Shown in pieces: positions 43,628 through 53,504 of a stretch of 64,000 bases of DNA (positions are counted from its first letter, which is position 1; every line of letters starts with the position of its first letter). The translations under genes were made by a program, and so were the position numbers. The stretch lies in NCBI GenBank assembly GCA_030949405.1, contig JAUZSN010000002.1:2218553-2282552 (forward strand), read 5' to 3'. The notes under the pieces are model-generated. The model did no database searches, was not told the DNA's origin, and was given only the letters and a program-made list of their open reading frames with translations. Origin of the DNA: Methylococcales bacterium. Lineage in GTDB: Bacteria; Pseudomonadota; Gammaproteobacteria; Methylococcales; Methylomonadaceae.

Positions 43628-44146
43628 ATTATCATTCTGGCTAAACATGAAAATGATCGAGACTCGGATAGCCGTAGTTTTGATATATTGCATCGACTTC
43701 AAGCGTTAAATTTGCAAACAGATGTGTTAATTGTAAGCGAATGTGTTGATGATGATAATCGACAACGGTTAAAAAAAGCAGGGGCTGAGGTTATTATTCG
43801 ACCCATGCGGGCTTATCCTGAAATGTTAGTACGTGGTTTAGTCGCTCCTGGTTCTGAAAAAATTATTGAAAATCTATTTTCATCGGTTGAAGATTTATAC
43901 CTACGTTATGAGGTGAATATCACCAATGTTTGTTGGAAAGATATTGTCTGTCATTTAATAGAGCATGATTTTGGAACCGCTGTCGCCTATTTTAATACAC
44001 AGATAAATGAAGTGGATACCAATCCTCATGCGCATACATTAATTACAACGCACTGTTTATATGTCATGGCAAATGATGATAATCCCGCAACGTCAATAGA
44101 AATAAACAAGGCTTTAGCAGAAATTCCTGTATCAGAAAAAATTTAA
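43628..44146 (+). pseudogene. K+ channel-like protein, 3' part, after IS copy 2
   Basis: The continuing frame from the duplicated ATT reads IILAKHENDRDSDSRSF, a nucleotide-binding (TrkA-N/RCK) domain, followed by VDDDNRQRLKKAGAEVIIRP and a C-terminal domain. An internal ATG at 43688 could start a partial product, but it would lack the membrane pore. The downstream lipoprotein and DUF350 genes may suffer polar effects from the insertion. Confidence 0.9.
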
Positions 44147-44178
44147 TATCGGCAGTTAACGATGAACAAGGAGACTTT

Positions 44179-45288
44179 ATGGTTTACCGTGATTCTATAT
44201 CAAAATGGCTAGTGTCATTAGTAATGGTAGGGTTATTACTCCTATTAAGTGGGTGTGGTAATGATTATGCAGAACGTGTTCAAAAAGACTACAGTCTGAC
44301 GGAACAACAATTAAATACCTTAGGAAAAAAATTAGATACGGGCCAATTGATCAATACCCAAATTATTGGGACTTACTCAAAAAAACTGGCCACCCTTAAG
44401 CCCGATTTTAAATCTGTGGCGGACGCAATGGCAAAAGATGCCACGCGCCAAGGAACGTTATATCAAGGATTAAGTGAACGATTAAAGAAAATCAATCGTA
44501 AACCTGATAATAAACAACAATTTCAAGCGGCGTATCAATCATTAGTTTCAATAAAAATGGGATCAGACCCCATTGTTTTTAATGATGCCTTAATTGATTT
44601 AATTAACACCCTTGCACAATTATCGGGGGGGAAATTAGACACCGTTAGTATTCCCAAAGACAGTAAAGCCGCGCATGTTCGCGGTGAAACGATTGTCCCA
44701 GGGAGTTATTTAGTCGGTAATCCTAGCTATGGTCAATATAAACCCGATAGTTCAGGGCGTTCAATATGGCAGTGGTATGGGCAATATGCTTTTTTTAGTA
44801 GTTTATTTAAAGGGAATTCATATAATCAAAACCCCATTAGTTACAGTCAATGGAATTCACGCTCTCATTATTCGTACTACCGTGATTATGGTCGGCGGAC
44901 TTATGGCAGTCGTAACGATCAAAATAAAACAGCAACGCGTACCGCTAAAATGCGGGATAAAGGGCTTAAACCTGCGAAACCTAAAAAGCAATATGGTTCT
45001 GCTCAAGGGCGTAAACGGATTAGTACTTATAGCAAGCAAAAGTCTAAACTGAGTCAAGCGGGTAAAAAATACGGCAGTACGAATGCAGGCGGTCGTCATG
45101 CCGATAAAGCCGTTAGTAAACGTAGTTCGAGTTTATTCAGTTCTAAAAAAAGCAGTGGTTCGAGTTCAAGCTCTAGTTCCACCTCAAAGCGTAGCTCCCC
45201 TTCAAAGCGTAGTTTCAGTCTTTTTAGTAGTAGTTCGCGTAGCAGTTCGCGTAGTAGCTCGGGTAGCAGTCGCTCTGGCGGTAAATAA
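44179..45288 (+). CDS. Serine/lysine-rich lipoprotein of unknown function
   Basis: A 369-residue predicted lipoprotein with a signal (SKWLVSLVMVGLLLLLSG) and lipobox LSGC (Cys26). The first half is helical (QKDYSLTEQQLNTLGKKL, FKSVADAMAKDATRQG). The second half is Tyr/Gly/Ser rich with SRSHYSYYRDYGRRTYGSR. The last 60 residues are almost only Ser, Lys and Arg (SGSSSSSSSTSKRSS), probably disordered and surface-facing. A GGAG ribosome site precedes it. It belongs to the cluster with the channel and DUF350 genes. I know no named family. Confidence 0.7.
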   Translation: MVYRDSISKWLVSLVMVGLLLLLSGCGNDYAERVQKDYSLTEQQLNTLGKKLDTGQLINTQIIGTYSKKLATLKPDFKSVADAMAKDATRQGTLYQGLSERLKKINRKPDNKQQFQAAYQSLVSIKMGSDPIVFNDALIDLINTLAQLSGGKLDTVSIPKDSKAAHVRGETIVPGSYLVGNPSYGQYKPDSSGRSIWQWYGQYAFFSSLFKGNSYNQNPISYSQWNSRSHYSYYRDYGRRTYGSRNDQNKTATRTAKMRDKGLKPAKPKKQYGSAQGRKRISTYSKQKSKLSQAGKKYGSTNAGGRHADKAVSKRSSSLFSSKKSSGSSSSSSSTSKRSSPSKRSFSLFSSSSRSSSRSSSGSSRSGGK

Positions 45289-45310
45289 ATAATAAAAAAG
45301 GGTTATACAG

Positions 45311-46219
45311 ATGGAAAATTTAACACAAATGATTATGCTCAGTGACGCATCACTGGCCTATTATGCCATTGATTTTGTTATTCTAATGGCGTTTATGGCG
45401 ACGTTACGTTTATTAGCCGCGACTATTGCAGGCGTTTCGTTACAAGACTTATTAGCGCAACAGGATAACTTTGCCGCAGGGATTAGTTTAGCAGGGGCAA
45501 TTATCGCGGTGGCTATTTTAATGATGGGCGTAGTGGCGGGTGATGCGGGGGATACTTATGTCGCTGAAATTACCTTAATGGGAAGTTATGGCATTGCAGC
45601 GATGATATTTTTGGGGGTAACCCGAAAAATTTTTGATAAAGTGGGTTTACGTCAACTGTCTATTCATGATGAAATTATGAATGCTAATGTTGCGGCAGGG
45701 GTTGTTGATGCGTTTAATATGATTGCAACGGCGATTATTATTCGGGCGGCGATGTCATGGGTTGATGGGTCCACTTTTTTAGGGCTTGGAATTGTAGTGG
45801 GGATATTTGTACTCTCGCAAATTATTCTTTTATTGGCAACGTTATATCGTAATGTGGTTTTTAAACGTCGTCATAAAGAGACGGGTAAGACCTTACAAGG
45901 CGAGATAAAAGAGGGAAATATTGCCTTAGCTATTCGATTTTCAGGTTATCGTTTAGGCGTTGCGCTAGCGATTACAGCGACTTCTGGGTTAGTTGTGTAT
46001 GATCCTAATGCGTTAGGCTACTCAGTATTAGCATGGGTTTTGATGGCGATTTTTATTTTTATTTCTCAAACAGGGTTATCTATTCTTTTGCGTTATATTT
46101 TATTACCTAAAGTTAATATTGCAGAGGAAGTGGGCGTTCAACGTAATGTGGCGATAGGGTCGATTGAAGCGGCTATTTATATCGGGATTGGCTTTACTTT
46201 TGTCGGGTTGTTTACCTAA
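45311..46219 (+). CDS. DUF350 (YjfL-like) membrane protein
   Basis: A 302-residue protein with about eight membrane helices in two similar halves, each like a DUF350 domain (AGISLAGAIIAVAILMMGVV, and later AIRFSGYRLGVALAITATSG). E. coli YjfL is about half this size, so this looks like a tandem two-domain form. It follows the lipoprotein by 22 bases. The function of DUF350 is unknown; it recurs beside spermidine or glutathionylspermidine synthases and channels, as here. Confidence 0.8.
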   Translation: MENLTQMIMLSDASLAYYAIDFVILMAFMATLRLLAATIAGVSLQDLLAQQDNFAAGISLAGAIIAVAILMMGVVAGDAGDTYVAEITLMGSYGIAAMIFLGVTRKIFDKVGLRQLSIHDEIMNANVAAGVVDAFNMIATAIIIRAAMSWVDGSTFLGLGIVVGIFVLSQIILLLATLYRNVVFKRRHKETGKTLQGEIKEGNIALAIRFSGYRLGVALAITATSGLVVYDPNALGYSVLAWVLMAIFIFISQTGLSILLRYILLPKVNIAEEVGVQRNVAIGSIEAAIYIGIGFTFVGLFT

Positions 46220-46367
46220 TAATTTTTTTTGTACGTGCTACTCTTTTGGCGTTATTGGATTTAAATGGGGAATGCGCCTAAATTGTATTTTAAAATTTTC
46301 ATTCATCGTGGCTATTCATGGGTAGTGTTGTCTCGCCAAAAATAAAACTGAATTTAGGAAGATTAGA

Positions 46368-47030
46368 ATGAAAAGAAAATTCCCCTTTATTATTATTTTA
46401 ATGGCATTGTCTATTTCCCCCGCTTACGCTGACGAAAAAATAGACCGCCATCAATACGCCTGTGATAACGGTAATGCAAAGGAGTGTAATACACTGGGAA
46501 TGATTTATTATTCTCAAGGTTTATATCCAAAAGCGGAGGCTTTATTTAAACGGTCATTAAAGGTTTTTAAAGTGATTTTAGGGGAGCAACATCCTTTTGT
46601 TGCGACTAGCTTGAATAATTTGGCTGAGTTGTATAAAACGCAAGGCAAGTATAAAAAAGCCGAGCCATTGTACCAACAGGCGTTAAAAATTGATGAAAAG
46701 GCTTTAGGGAAAAAACATCCAGCGGTTGCCATTGACTTAAATAATTTGGCGGGGTTGTATAAATCTCAAGGTAAGTATAAAAAAGCCAAGCCTATGTTTC
46801 AACGGGCGTTGAAGATTAGAGAGGTGGCTTTAGGGGGACAGCATCCTGATGTTGCTCAAAGCTTGAATAATTTAGCGTTGTTATATGAGTTTCTAGGCCA
46901 TTATAAAAAAGCCAAGCCCATGTTTCAACGGGCGTTGAAAATTACAGAAAAATCGTTAGGAAAAAATCATCCTAGCACTAAAACTGTGAAAAAAAATTAC
47001 AAGACGTTGTTAAAACAAATGAAAAAATAA
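46368..47030 (+). CDS. Exported TPR protein
   Basis: A 220-residue protein with a signal peptide (FPFIIILMALSISPAYA) and three to four tetratricopeptide repeats of the NPHARTPR type. Successive repeats carry LGEQHPFVATSLNNLAELY, LGKKHPAVAIDLNNLAGLY and LGGQHPDVAQSLNNLALLY. The short helix pairs suggest protein binding in the periplasm. No partner is obvious. A related fragment is seen at about 39266-39345. Confidence 0.85.
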   Translation: MKRKFPFIIILMALSISPAYADEKIDRHQYACDNGNAKECNTLGMIYYSQGLYPKAEALFKRSLKVFKVILGEQHPFVATSLNNLAELYKTQGKYKKAEPLYQQALKIDEKALGKKHPAVAIDLNNLAGLYKSQGKYKKAKPMFQRALKIREVALGGQHPDVAQSLNNLALLYEFLGHYKKAKPMFQRALKITEKSLGKNHPSTKTVKKNYKTLLKQMKK

Positions 47031-47055
47031 CCGTCCGCCCTTCAACTAGGTTCAG

Positions 47056-47100
47056 GATGAACGGTTAAGCCCTGTAGTGTCTTGTCTTAAGTTGATAGCC
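47056..47100. repeat. Degenerate copy of the 10993 repeat
   Basis: TAGTGTCTTGTCTTAAGTTGATAGCC resembles the right arm at 11041-11066, and GGTTAAGCC lies upstream as in the loop there. The left arm is not recognisable. It again lies between convergent genes (TPR gene and acr3). Confidence 0.55.
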
Positions 47101-47106
47101 TGCGGT

Positions 47107-48282
47107 TTAACGATTCACAGGGATAAACCAACCTTTTGTTTGTTTACAAAATTTAACGAGGGCAAGCATTAACGGGACTTCAATTAATACCCCCACAACT
47201 GTTGCAAGAGCGGCTCCCGATGAAAGTCCAAATAACATAACGGCGGTTGCAATAGCGACTTCAAAATGATTGGAGGCTGCAATCAATGCTGAAGGAGCCG
47301 CATCTTCATAGGAAAGCCCCCATAATTTTGCCGCTAAATAAGTTAGCATGAAAATTAATAAGGTTTGTAACGTTAACGGAATTGCTATCCATAAAATAGT
47401 TAAGGGATTATTAACAATAATATCGCCTTTAAATGAAAATAATAAAATTAAGGTTAATAGTAAAGCAATGATAGTAATCGGGCTTAAAATAGGTAGGAAT
47501 TTTTGTTTAAACCATGTTAGCCCCCAGTAATAAATCAACCATTTTCGAGAAAAGTAGCCTGCTAATAAAGGCAGCGCGACATAAATACTGGTAGACAGTA
47601 ATAAGGCTTGCCACGGCATCGGTAACGCGCCAATACCTAATAAAAACCCTCCGATAACCCCATAAAGAACAAGCATCATTAACGAATTAATCGCCACCAT
47701 CACTAAAGTATGGCCCGCACTTCCTTTAGCTAATTCGCCCCAAACTAAAACCATCGCCGTACAGGGCGCGACCCCTAATAAAATACAGCCAGCAAGATAA
47801 CTTCGCCATAAAGGGATGCTCAACATTTGCACGCCTTCATGAAGAACAACGGTTCCTGAGCCGTAATGATCCCCGATTGCTAAATTTAAGCCCAATGGAA
47901 TTTTAACAAAATCAAGTGCGTCTTCACCAATAAATGACTTAAATAAAATACCTAGAAAAAAATAAGCAATAACATACATGCTAAATGGTTTAATCGCCCA
48001 ATTAACCATCAGTGTTAGTGAAACAGGTTTAAGACTTTTACCTGCCTTGACCACTTCGGTAAAATCAATTTTTACCATGATCGGGTACATCATTAAAAAT
48101 AAACAGAGGGCAATCGGAATCGAGATCACAGGCGCGTGATTAACGGTGATACTCATCCCATCTAATGTTTTTGCAAATTCAGGTAAATAAGCCCCTAAAA
48201 AAATGCCTATAAAAACACATAAGCCCACCCAAAGGGTTAGGTAACGCTCAAAAAATCCCATGACGGGTTGATCTTTATTCAT
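47107..48282 (-). CDS. acr3: Arsenite efflux transporter, Acr3 family
   Basis: A 391-residue ten-helix arsenite extruder (BASS superfamily). It has the conserved Cys in the fourth helix region ([14 protein letters not shown]), then [21 protein letters not shown] near the ninth helix. It is the last gene of arsR-arsI/cadI-arsC-acr3 on the minus strand, starting 4 bases inside the end of arsC. Confidence 0.95.
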   Translation of the reverse strand: MNKDQPVMGFFERYLTLWVGLCVFIGIFLGAYLPEFAKTLDGMSITVNHAPVISIPIALCLFLMMYPIMVKIDFTEVVKAGKSLKPVSLTLMVNWAIKPFSMYVIAYFFLGILFKSFIGEDALDFVKIPLGLNLAIGDHYGSGTVVLHEGVQMLSIPLWRSYLAGCILLGVAPCTAMVLVWGELAKGSAGHTLVMVAINSLMMLVLYGVIGGFLLGIGALPMPWQALLLSTSIYVALPLLAGYFSRKWLIYYWGLTWFKQKFLPILSPITIIALLLTLILLFSFKGDIIVNNPLTILWIAIPLTLQTLLIFMLTYLAAKLWGLSYEDAAPSALIAASNHFEVAIATAVMLFGLSSGAALATVVGVLIEVPLMLALVKFCKQTKGWFIPVNR

Positions 48283-48749
48283 ACCGCTAACGCATTGAGT
48301 GCTGTACTTAAGGCTTCAGGGGACATTGTTTCCAAAGGTAATGCGAGCATTTTATTAATACGTTGCGTTAATAGGGCAAATGTTGTTTCAAATGCGGCGA
48401 TTTTTTCATCATCAGTACCGTCAACATGACCTGGATCAACCAGCCCCCAATGGACATTAGCCGCTTTCTTTAGGTACGTTGGACAGGTTTCACCTGCGGC
48501 GTTATCACACACGGTAATAACGATGTCCATTGCTTGGTGTTCAAAGGCATCCCACGATTGGCTTTGATAGCCCTCAGTAGGTAGCCCGTGACGTTTTAAG
48601 GTGGCTAATGCCCCCGTATTGATTCGGCCTATCGGGTGACTACCCGCTGAAAAAGCATGAATACGCCCTTGACCTAAGTGATTAAATAACGCTTCACCTA
48701 AAACACTACGGCATGAATTTCCGGTACAAATAACAAAAATAGTTAGCAT
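48279..48749 (-). CDS. arsC: Arsenate reductase, low-molecular-weight phosphatase type
   Basis: Cytosolic reductase of 156 residues that turns arsenate to arsenite for export by Acr3. It carries the CX5R phosphate loop ICTGNSCRS (Cys8, Arg14) and the downstream cysteine pair of the ArsC relay, [12 protein letters not shown]. It overlaps acr3 by 4 bases, so the two are coupled. Confidence 0.94.
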   Translation of the reverse strand: MLTIFVICTGNSCRSVLGEALFNHLGQGRIHAFSAGSHPIGRINTGALATLKRHGLPTEGYQSQSWDAFEHQAMDIVITVCDNAAGETCPTYLKKAANVHWGLVDPGHVDGTDDEKIAAFETTFALLTQRINKMLALPLETMSPEALSTALNALAV

Positions 48750-48764
48750 TATAATTCCTTTCGT

Positions 48765-49199
48765 TTAGCGACAACATGATGATGATTTTTTATCATCAGT
48801 TTTTTTAGTTTCTAATGAATCGTCTTCATTAAACGTAGGAATCTTATTTAAAGAATGAAACGATTCCCAAGCAATACCTTGTGGATCAGTCACCCAATGT
48901 TTATTAGAACGACTATAGCAACACGAGGTTTGTTCTTGAGTTTTAATAGGAACTTGAGTGGCCTCTAAATTCTGTTTTATCGACAGTAATTCGCTATCAT
49001 CTTCAGCTTGAATCCCTAAATGATCTAACCCTATTTTTTTACTGCGATTAGAAATAGCAAAATTAACCCGTGGATCATCTAGCATCCACTTTGCATAATC
49101 ATCATGCTGTACGGTGGGTGATGATGCAAATAATGTGGTGTAAAAATCAATACTTTGCTTAAGATTTTCTACAGCAAGGTGGATATGTAATCTTTTCAT
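48765..49199 (-). CDS. arsI: ArsI/CadI family VOC-fold protein
   Basis: A 144-residue vicinal-oxygen-chelate protein of the ArsI/CadI family. ArsI members cleave the C-As bond of organoarsenicals. His5 (LHIHLAV), His in LDHLGIQ and the tail Glu (GIAWESFHS) are the likely metal ligands. The Cys pair in TSCCYSRSNKHW is the trivalent arsenic site in ArsI. A Cys-rich end (SSSCCR) may bind thiophilic metals. Substrate is not proven; a cadmium-induced role is an alternative. Confidence 0.78.
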   Translation of the reverse strand: MKRLHIHLAVENLKQSIDFYTTLFASSPTVQHDDYAKWMLDDPRVNFAISNRSKKIGLDHLGIQAEDDSELLSIKQNLEATQVPIKTQEQTSCCYSRSNKHWVTDPQGIAWESFHSLNKIPTFNEDDSLETKKTDDKKSSSCCR

Positions 49200-49251
49200 A
49201 AGAGTTCCTATTAAATGGATATACGTATAAGCATATATTAAAAATAAAAAA

Positions 49252-49608
49252 TTAGCAACAAAAACTAATGCTGGGTCTATTGGTCATTTTTTCTAAGCGT
49301 TGTAAATCGTCTTTAAATAACGCCGTTAATTCAGCCGCAATCAATGTATCGTTTAAAAGCGAGGATGTCCAGTTAGGAAGTAAGGGGTTAATTTGATAAT
49401 AAACCCATTGGCTATCACGACTATCGTGCAATAAACCATATTGACGCAAAGAGGCTAGATGACGTGATATTTTAGGTTGGGATACGTTGAGTGCTGTGGT
49501 TAATTCACACACACACAACTTTCCTTTTTTTTGCAATAAAGTGACGCAACGTAAGCGAGTCTCATCAGAAAGACATTTAAAAAATTGGGGAAGGGTTAAT
49601 GTACTCAT
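49252..49608 (-). CDS. arsR: ArsR-type metalloregulator
   Basis: A 118-residue winged-helix repressor of the SmtB/ArsR family. The metal-binding pair is in KLCVCELT in the DNA-reading helix region (ALNVSQPKISRHLASLRQ follows). It should release DNA on binding arsenite. As the first gene of the arsenic operon it should autoregulate. The terminal SISFCC is an extra Cys pair. Confidence 0.9.
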   Translation of the reverse strand: MSTLTLPQFFKCLSDETRLRCVTLLQKKGKLCVCELTTALNVSQPKISRHLASLRQYGLLHDSRDSQWVYYQINPLLPNWTSSLLNDTLIAAELTALFKDDLQRLEKMTNRPSISFCC

Positions 49609-49721
49609 TTGTTTTTTATGGCGAATAAATTAAAGTTTTGGAAGGCGTTAAGCGATAAACCCCTATTTAGAGAGCCGATACTCTATCGGTTGTAGTCGTT
49701 TGGAAGATGACTTTCCGTTTC

Positions 49722-51002
49722 TTATAAGTTATGGTAACCTGTTTCTTCATGTAAAACGAGGTCGAGGCCTTCAACTTCTTCGTCAGCGGTCACTCGAATA
49801 CCAATAACTTTATCAATGAGCTTTAAAATGCCATAACTAAATAAAGCACTCCAAATAAGAGTGACAACAACCGCTAAGAGTTGGACACCCACTTGATATG
49901 ACATTGAAACGCCATTAAGCCCTAAACCACCTAAACTTTTAGCGGCAAATACGCCCGTTAAAATTGAACCAATGATGCCCCCTACGCCATGCACAGGAAA
50001 GACATCTAAGGAGTCATCTATTTTTAAGGTTCGTTTAATATATTGAGTGGCATAAAAACAGGCGATTCCTGCAATAACACCAATAGCTAATGCCCCCGCA
50101 GGGCCGATATAACCTGATGCAGGGGTAACGGTGCCTAATCCTGCAACCATGCCTGTTACAATGCCTAAAACGCTTGGCTTACCAAAACGTAACCACTCAA
50201 TAGTCATCCATGTTAATGCCCCCGCGGCGGCTGCAATGTGAGTGACTAAAATAGCCATCCCCGCAGCCCCGTCAGCAGTCAAAGAACTGCCACCATTAAA
50301 ACCAAACCAACCAACCCAGAGCATACCCGCTCCTGTAACCACCATTGGCATATTATGCGGCTGCATAGCGGTTGTTGGGAACCCTCTACGATTACCTAAA
50401 ACAAGGGCGGTGACTAAGGCCGCGACCCCTGCATTAACATGAATAACAATCCCACCTGCAAAATCTTTGACACCCAGCTTAGCCAGCCAGCCGCCGCCCC
50501 AAATCCAATGGCAGATAGGCATATAAACTAAAATTAGCCATAACGTACTAAACCACAACATTGCTGAAAATTTCATTCGTTCAGCAAAGCCACCAATAAT
50601 AAGGGTGGGCGTGATAATCGCAAAGGTCATTTGAAACATGAAAAAAACAACTTCAGGAATATCCCCTGTTAAGTTATTTATTCCCACGCCTGACATAAAT
50701 AGTTTTGACCCGCCACCAATAAGGGATTGTAAATCCCCCCCATCTGCAAAAATAAAGCTATAAACGCCCGCTAACCATAAAATGGAGACTAAGCAGGTAA
50801 TAGCAAAACATTGCATTAAGACTGAAAGAACGTTTTTACTTCTTACAAGTCCTGCATAAAATAAGGATAACCCTGGTAGAGTCATAAATAATACTAATGC
50901 AGTTGATGTGAGTACCCAGGCGGTATTTGCGGCATTTAATTCACTAGCCGTCGCTATTTCGGGTATGAAAAGCAAACTTAGGATTATATTTTTATTATTC
51001 AT
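49722..51002 (-). CDS. amtB: Ammonium transporter (first Amt)
   Basis: A 426-residue trimeric ammonium channel with a cleavable N-terminal segment (NIILSLLFIPEIATASELNA). The Amt signatures are FYAGLVRSKNVLSVLMQC and the twin-histidine pore, with His in IVIHVNAGVAALVTAL and in FPVHGVGGIIG. It lies 23 bases behind a PII gene, so it can be blocked by the PII protein when nitrogen is plentiful. It is the second of two glnK-amtB pairs. Confidence 0.95.
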   Translation of the reverse strand: MNNKNIILSLLFIPEIATASELNAANTAWVLTSTALVLFMTLPGLSLFYAGLVRSKNVLSVLMQCFAITCLVSILWLAGVYSFIFADGGDLQSLIGGGSKLFMSGVGINNLTGDIPEVVFFMFQMTFAIITPTLIIGGFAERMKFSAMLWFSTLWLILVYMPICHWIWGGGWLAKLGVKDFAGGIVIHVNAGVAALVTALVLGNRRGFPTTAMQPHNMPMVVTGAGMLWVGWFGFNGGSSLTADGAAGMAILVTHIAAAAGALTWMTIEWLRFGKPSVLGIVTGMVAGLGTVTPASGYIGPAGALAIGVIAGIACFYATQYIKRTLKIDDSLDVFPVHGVGGIIGSILTGVFAAKSLGGLGLNGVSMSYQVGVQLLAVVVTLIWSALFSYGILKLIDKVIGIRVTADEEVEGLDLVLHEETGYHNL

Positions 51003-51025
51003 TTTATAGTATTTATTTTTTTAAT

Positions 51026-51615
<590 letters not shown>

Positions 51616-52887
51616 TTAGCCTTTACTGTTATCCGTAAATTCAGGATAAGCTTCCATACCACATTCAGAATAATCAACACCATGATATTCTTCTTCTTCA
51701 CTGACACGAATACCGATGATTATTTTAAAGGCATACCAGGTCGTAAAGCTTGCAATAAAGACAAAGCTTACAATGCTTACGATACCGATCAACTGGGCTA
51801 TAAACGTAGCGTCTGGATTTGAAAAGCAAACGGCAATCAGTCCCCAGATACCGACAACGCCATGAACTGAAACTGCACCTACAGGATCATCCAGTTTTAA
51901 TTTATCCATACCTATAATTGAAAAAACAACAAGGGATCCTGCAACCATGCCAATAAGGGTTGCAAGTAACGGACTTGGACTTGCAGGATCTGCGGTAATA
52001 GCAACTAATCCCGCTAATGCGCCATTTAAGATCATTGATAAATCGGCTTTACCAAATAAAATATGTGCCACAATTAAGGCGGCAACAACCCCGCCCGCAG
52101 CAGAAGCATTGGTATTAACAAAGATTCTTGCAACGGCATTGGCATCATTGACGGTGGAAATGATTAATTGAGATCCCCCGTTAAAACCAAACCAGCCCAT
52201 CCATAAAATAAAGGTTCCTAGGGTAGCTAATGGCATATTACAACCAGGAATAGGGGTAATATTACCGTCGTTATCGTATTTTCCTTTACGTGCGCCTAGC
52301 AAAATAATACCCGCTACGGCTGCTGTAGCACCACATAAATGAACAATACCTGAACCTGCAAAATCATAAAAACCTAAGCCGTCAAGAAAACCACCGCCCC
52401 ATTTCCAGTAACCTTGCAATGGGTAAATAAAGCCTGTCATAATCACGGAAAAGGCTAAAAAGGCCCAAAGTTTCATCCGTTCAGCAACAGCTCCTGAAAC
52501 GATAGACATCGCGGTCGCAACAAAGACAACCTGAAAGAAAAAATCGGCCATTTTAGAATAGACACGGTTATTATCAGGATCTTTATCGCCATTAACTCGG
52601 ATAACATCCGCGACTTCATTGTCAGTTTCAAGTAAAAAGCTAATACCCGGCCAAATACTATTAACGGCTTCTGCGGGGTACATAATGTTATAACCGACCA
52701 AGAGATACATCACGCAGGCAATAGAAAATAAAGCGATATTTTTAGTTAAAATTTCAGTGGTATTTTTAGCACGAACCAACCCCGCCTCTAACATTGCAAA
52801 ACCTGCTGCCATCCACATCACAAATGCACCACTGATGAGCAGATAAAATGTATCCAGTGCATAGCTTAGTTCAATTACGTGTTCCAT
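51616..52887 (-). CDS. amtB: Ammonium transporter (second Amt)
   Basis: A 423-residue Amt protein without a signal peptide. The first helix begins LDTFYLLISGAFVMWMAAGF. The pore histidines lie in SGIVHLCGATAAVAG and AVSVHGVVGIWG. The C-terminal tail is acidic. Its sequence is far from the first Amt, so it is not a recent duplicate. It lies 21 bases behind its own PII gene. Confidence 0.95.
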   Translation of the reverse strand: MEHVIELSYALDTFYLLISGAFVMWMAAGFAMLEAGLVRAKNTTEILTKNIALFSIACVMYLLVGYNIMYPAEAVNSIWPGISFLLETDNEVADVIRVNGDKDPDNNRVYSKMADFFFQVVFVATAMSIVSGAVAERMKLWAFLAFSVIMTGFIYPLQGYWKWGGGFLDGLGFYDFAGSGIVHLCGATAAVAGIILLGARKGKYDNDGNITPIPGCNMPLATLGTFILWMGWFGFNGGSQLIISTVNDANAVARIFVNTNASAAGGVVAALIVAHILFGKADLSMILNGALAGLVAITADPASPSPLLATLIGMVAGSLVVFSIIGMDKLKLDDPVGAVSVHGVVGIWGLIAVCFSNPDATFIAQLIGIVSIVSFVFIASFTTWYAFKIIIGIRVSEEEEYHGVDYSECGMEAYPEFTDNSKG

Positions 52888-52908
52888 AACTTGCCTCGTT
52901 TGTATTTG

Positions 52909-53262
<354 letters not shown>

Positions 53263-53289
53263 TTATAATCAATAGATAATCTCTAGTAA

Positions 53290-53305
53290 AGCACTAACCA
53301 TGCCA
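53290..53305 (-). promoter_or_regulatory. Sigma-54 promoter for glnK2-amtB2
   Basis: The minus strand reads TGGCATGGTTAGTGCT, with GG and GC separated by exactly 10 bases. This fits the -24/-12 consensus TGGCAC-N5-TTGC. It lies about 45 bases before the glnK2 start. Confidence 0.75.
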
Positions 53306-53345
53306 TTTTTAAAAAACACGCTATTAACGGATATTTTAAAAAAAA

Positions 53346-53369
53346 ACCAAAATAATGAGCTATTTTGGT
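53346..53369. promoter_or_regulatory. Palindrome between divergent sigma-54 promoters
   Basis: ACCAAAATA (53346-53354) and TATTTTGGT (53361-53369) form a perfect 9-bp inverted repeat with a 6-base centre. The half TTGGTGCA at its right edge resembles an NtrC half-site. Its position between the two promoters suits an enhancer, but the spacing does not match the standard NtrC GC-N11-GC. Confidence 0.4.
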
Positions 53370-53456
53370 GCATCTTACTGTTATTAAGCACTCATTAGGG
53401 GGCTAGTAACTCAAATAGATAAAGTCAAACTTATGTTTTTCATGTGATCCTTATAT

Positions 53457-53473
53457 TAGGCATAAATTTTGCT
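53457..53473 (+). promoter_or_regulatory. Sigma-54 promoter for the porin gene
   Basis: TAGGCATAAATTTTGCT holds GG and GC exactly 10 bases apart and the TTGC end of the -12 box. It lies about 32 bases before the porin ATG. This makes porin expression nitrogen-responsive by inference. Confidence 0.7.
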
Positions 53474-53504
53474 TTATAACTTTATTTTAACGTGGGGAAT
53501 TTAA

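Noticed and set aside
44729-45292. Overlapping frames of 69-107 residues in the Ser-rich lipoprotein gene
   Set aside because: They arise from the biased Ser/Lys codons of the lipoprotein and have no ribosome site or family likeness.
49220-49229. Palindrome TATACGTATA between arsR and the arsI-like gene, as an ArsR operator
   Set aside because: It is downstream of arsR inside the operon, and does not match a known ArsR box; evidence is too thin.
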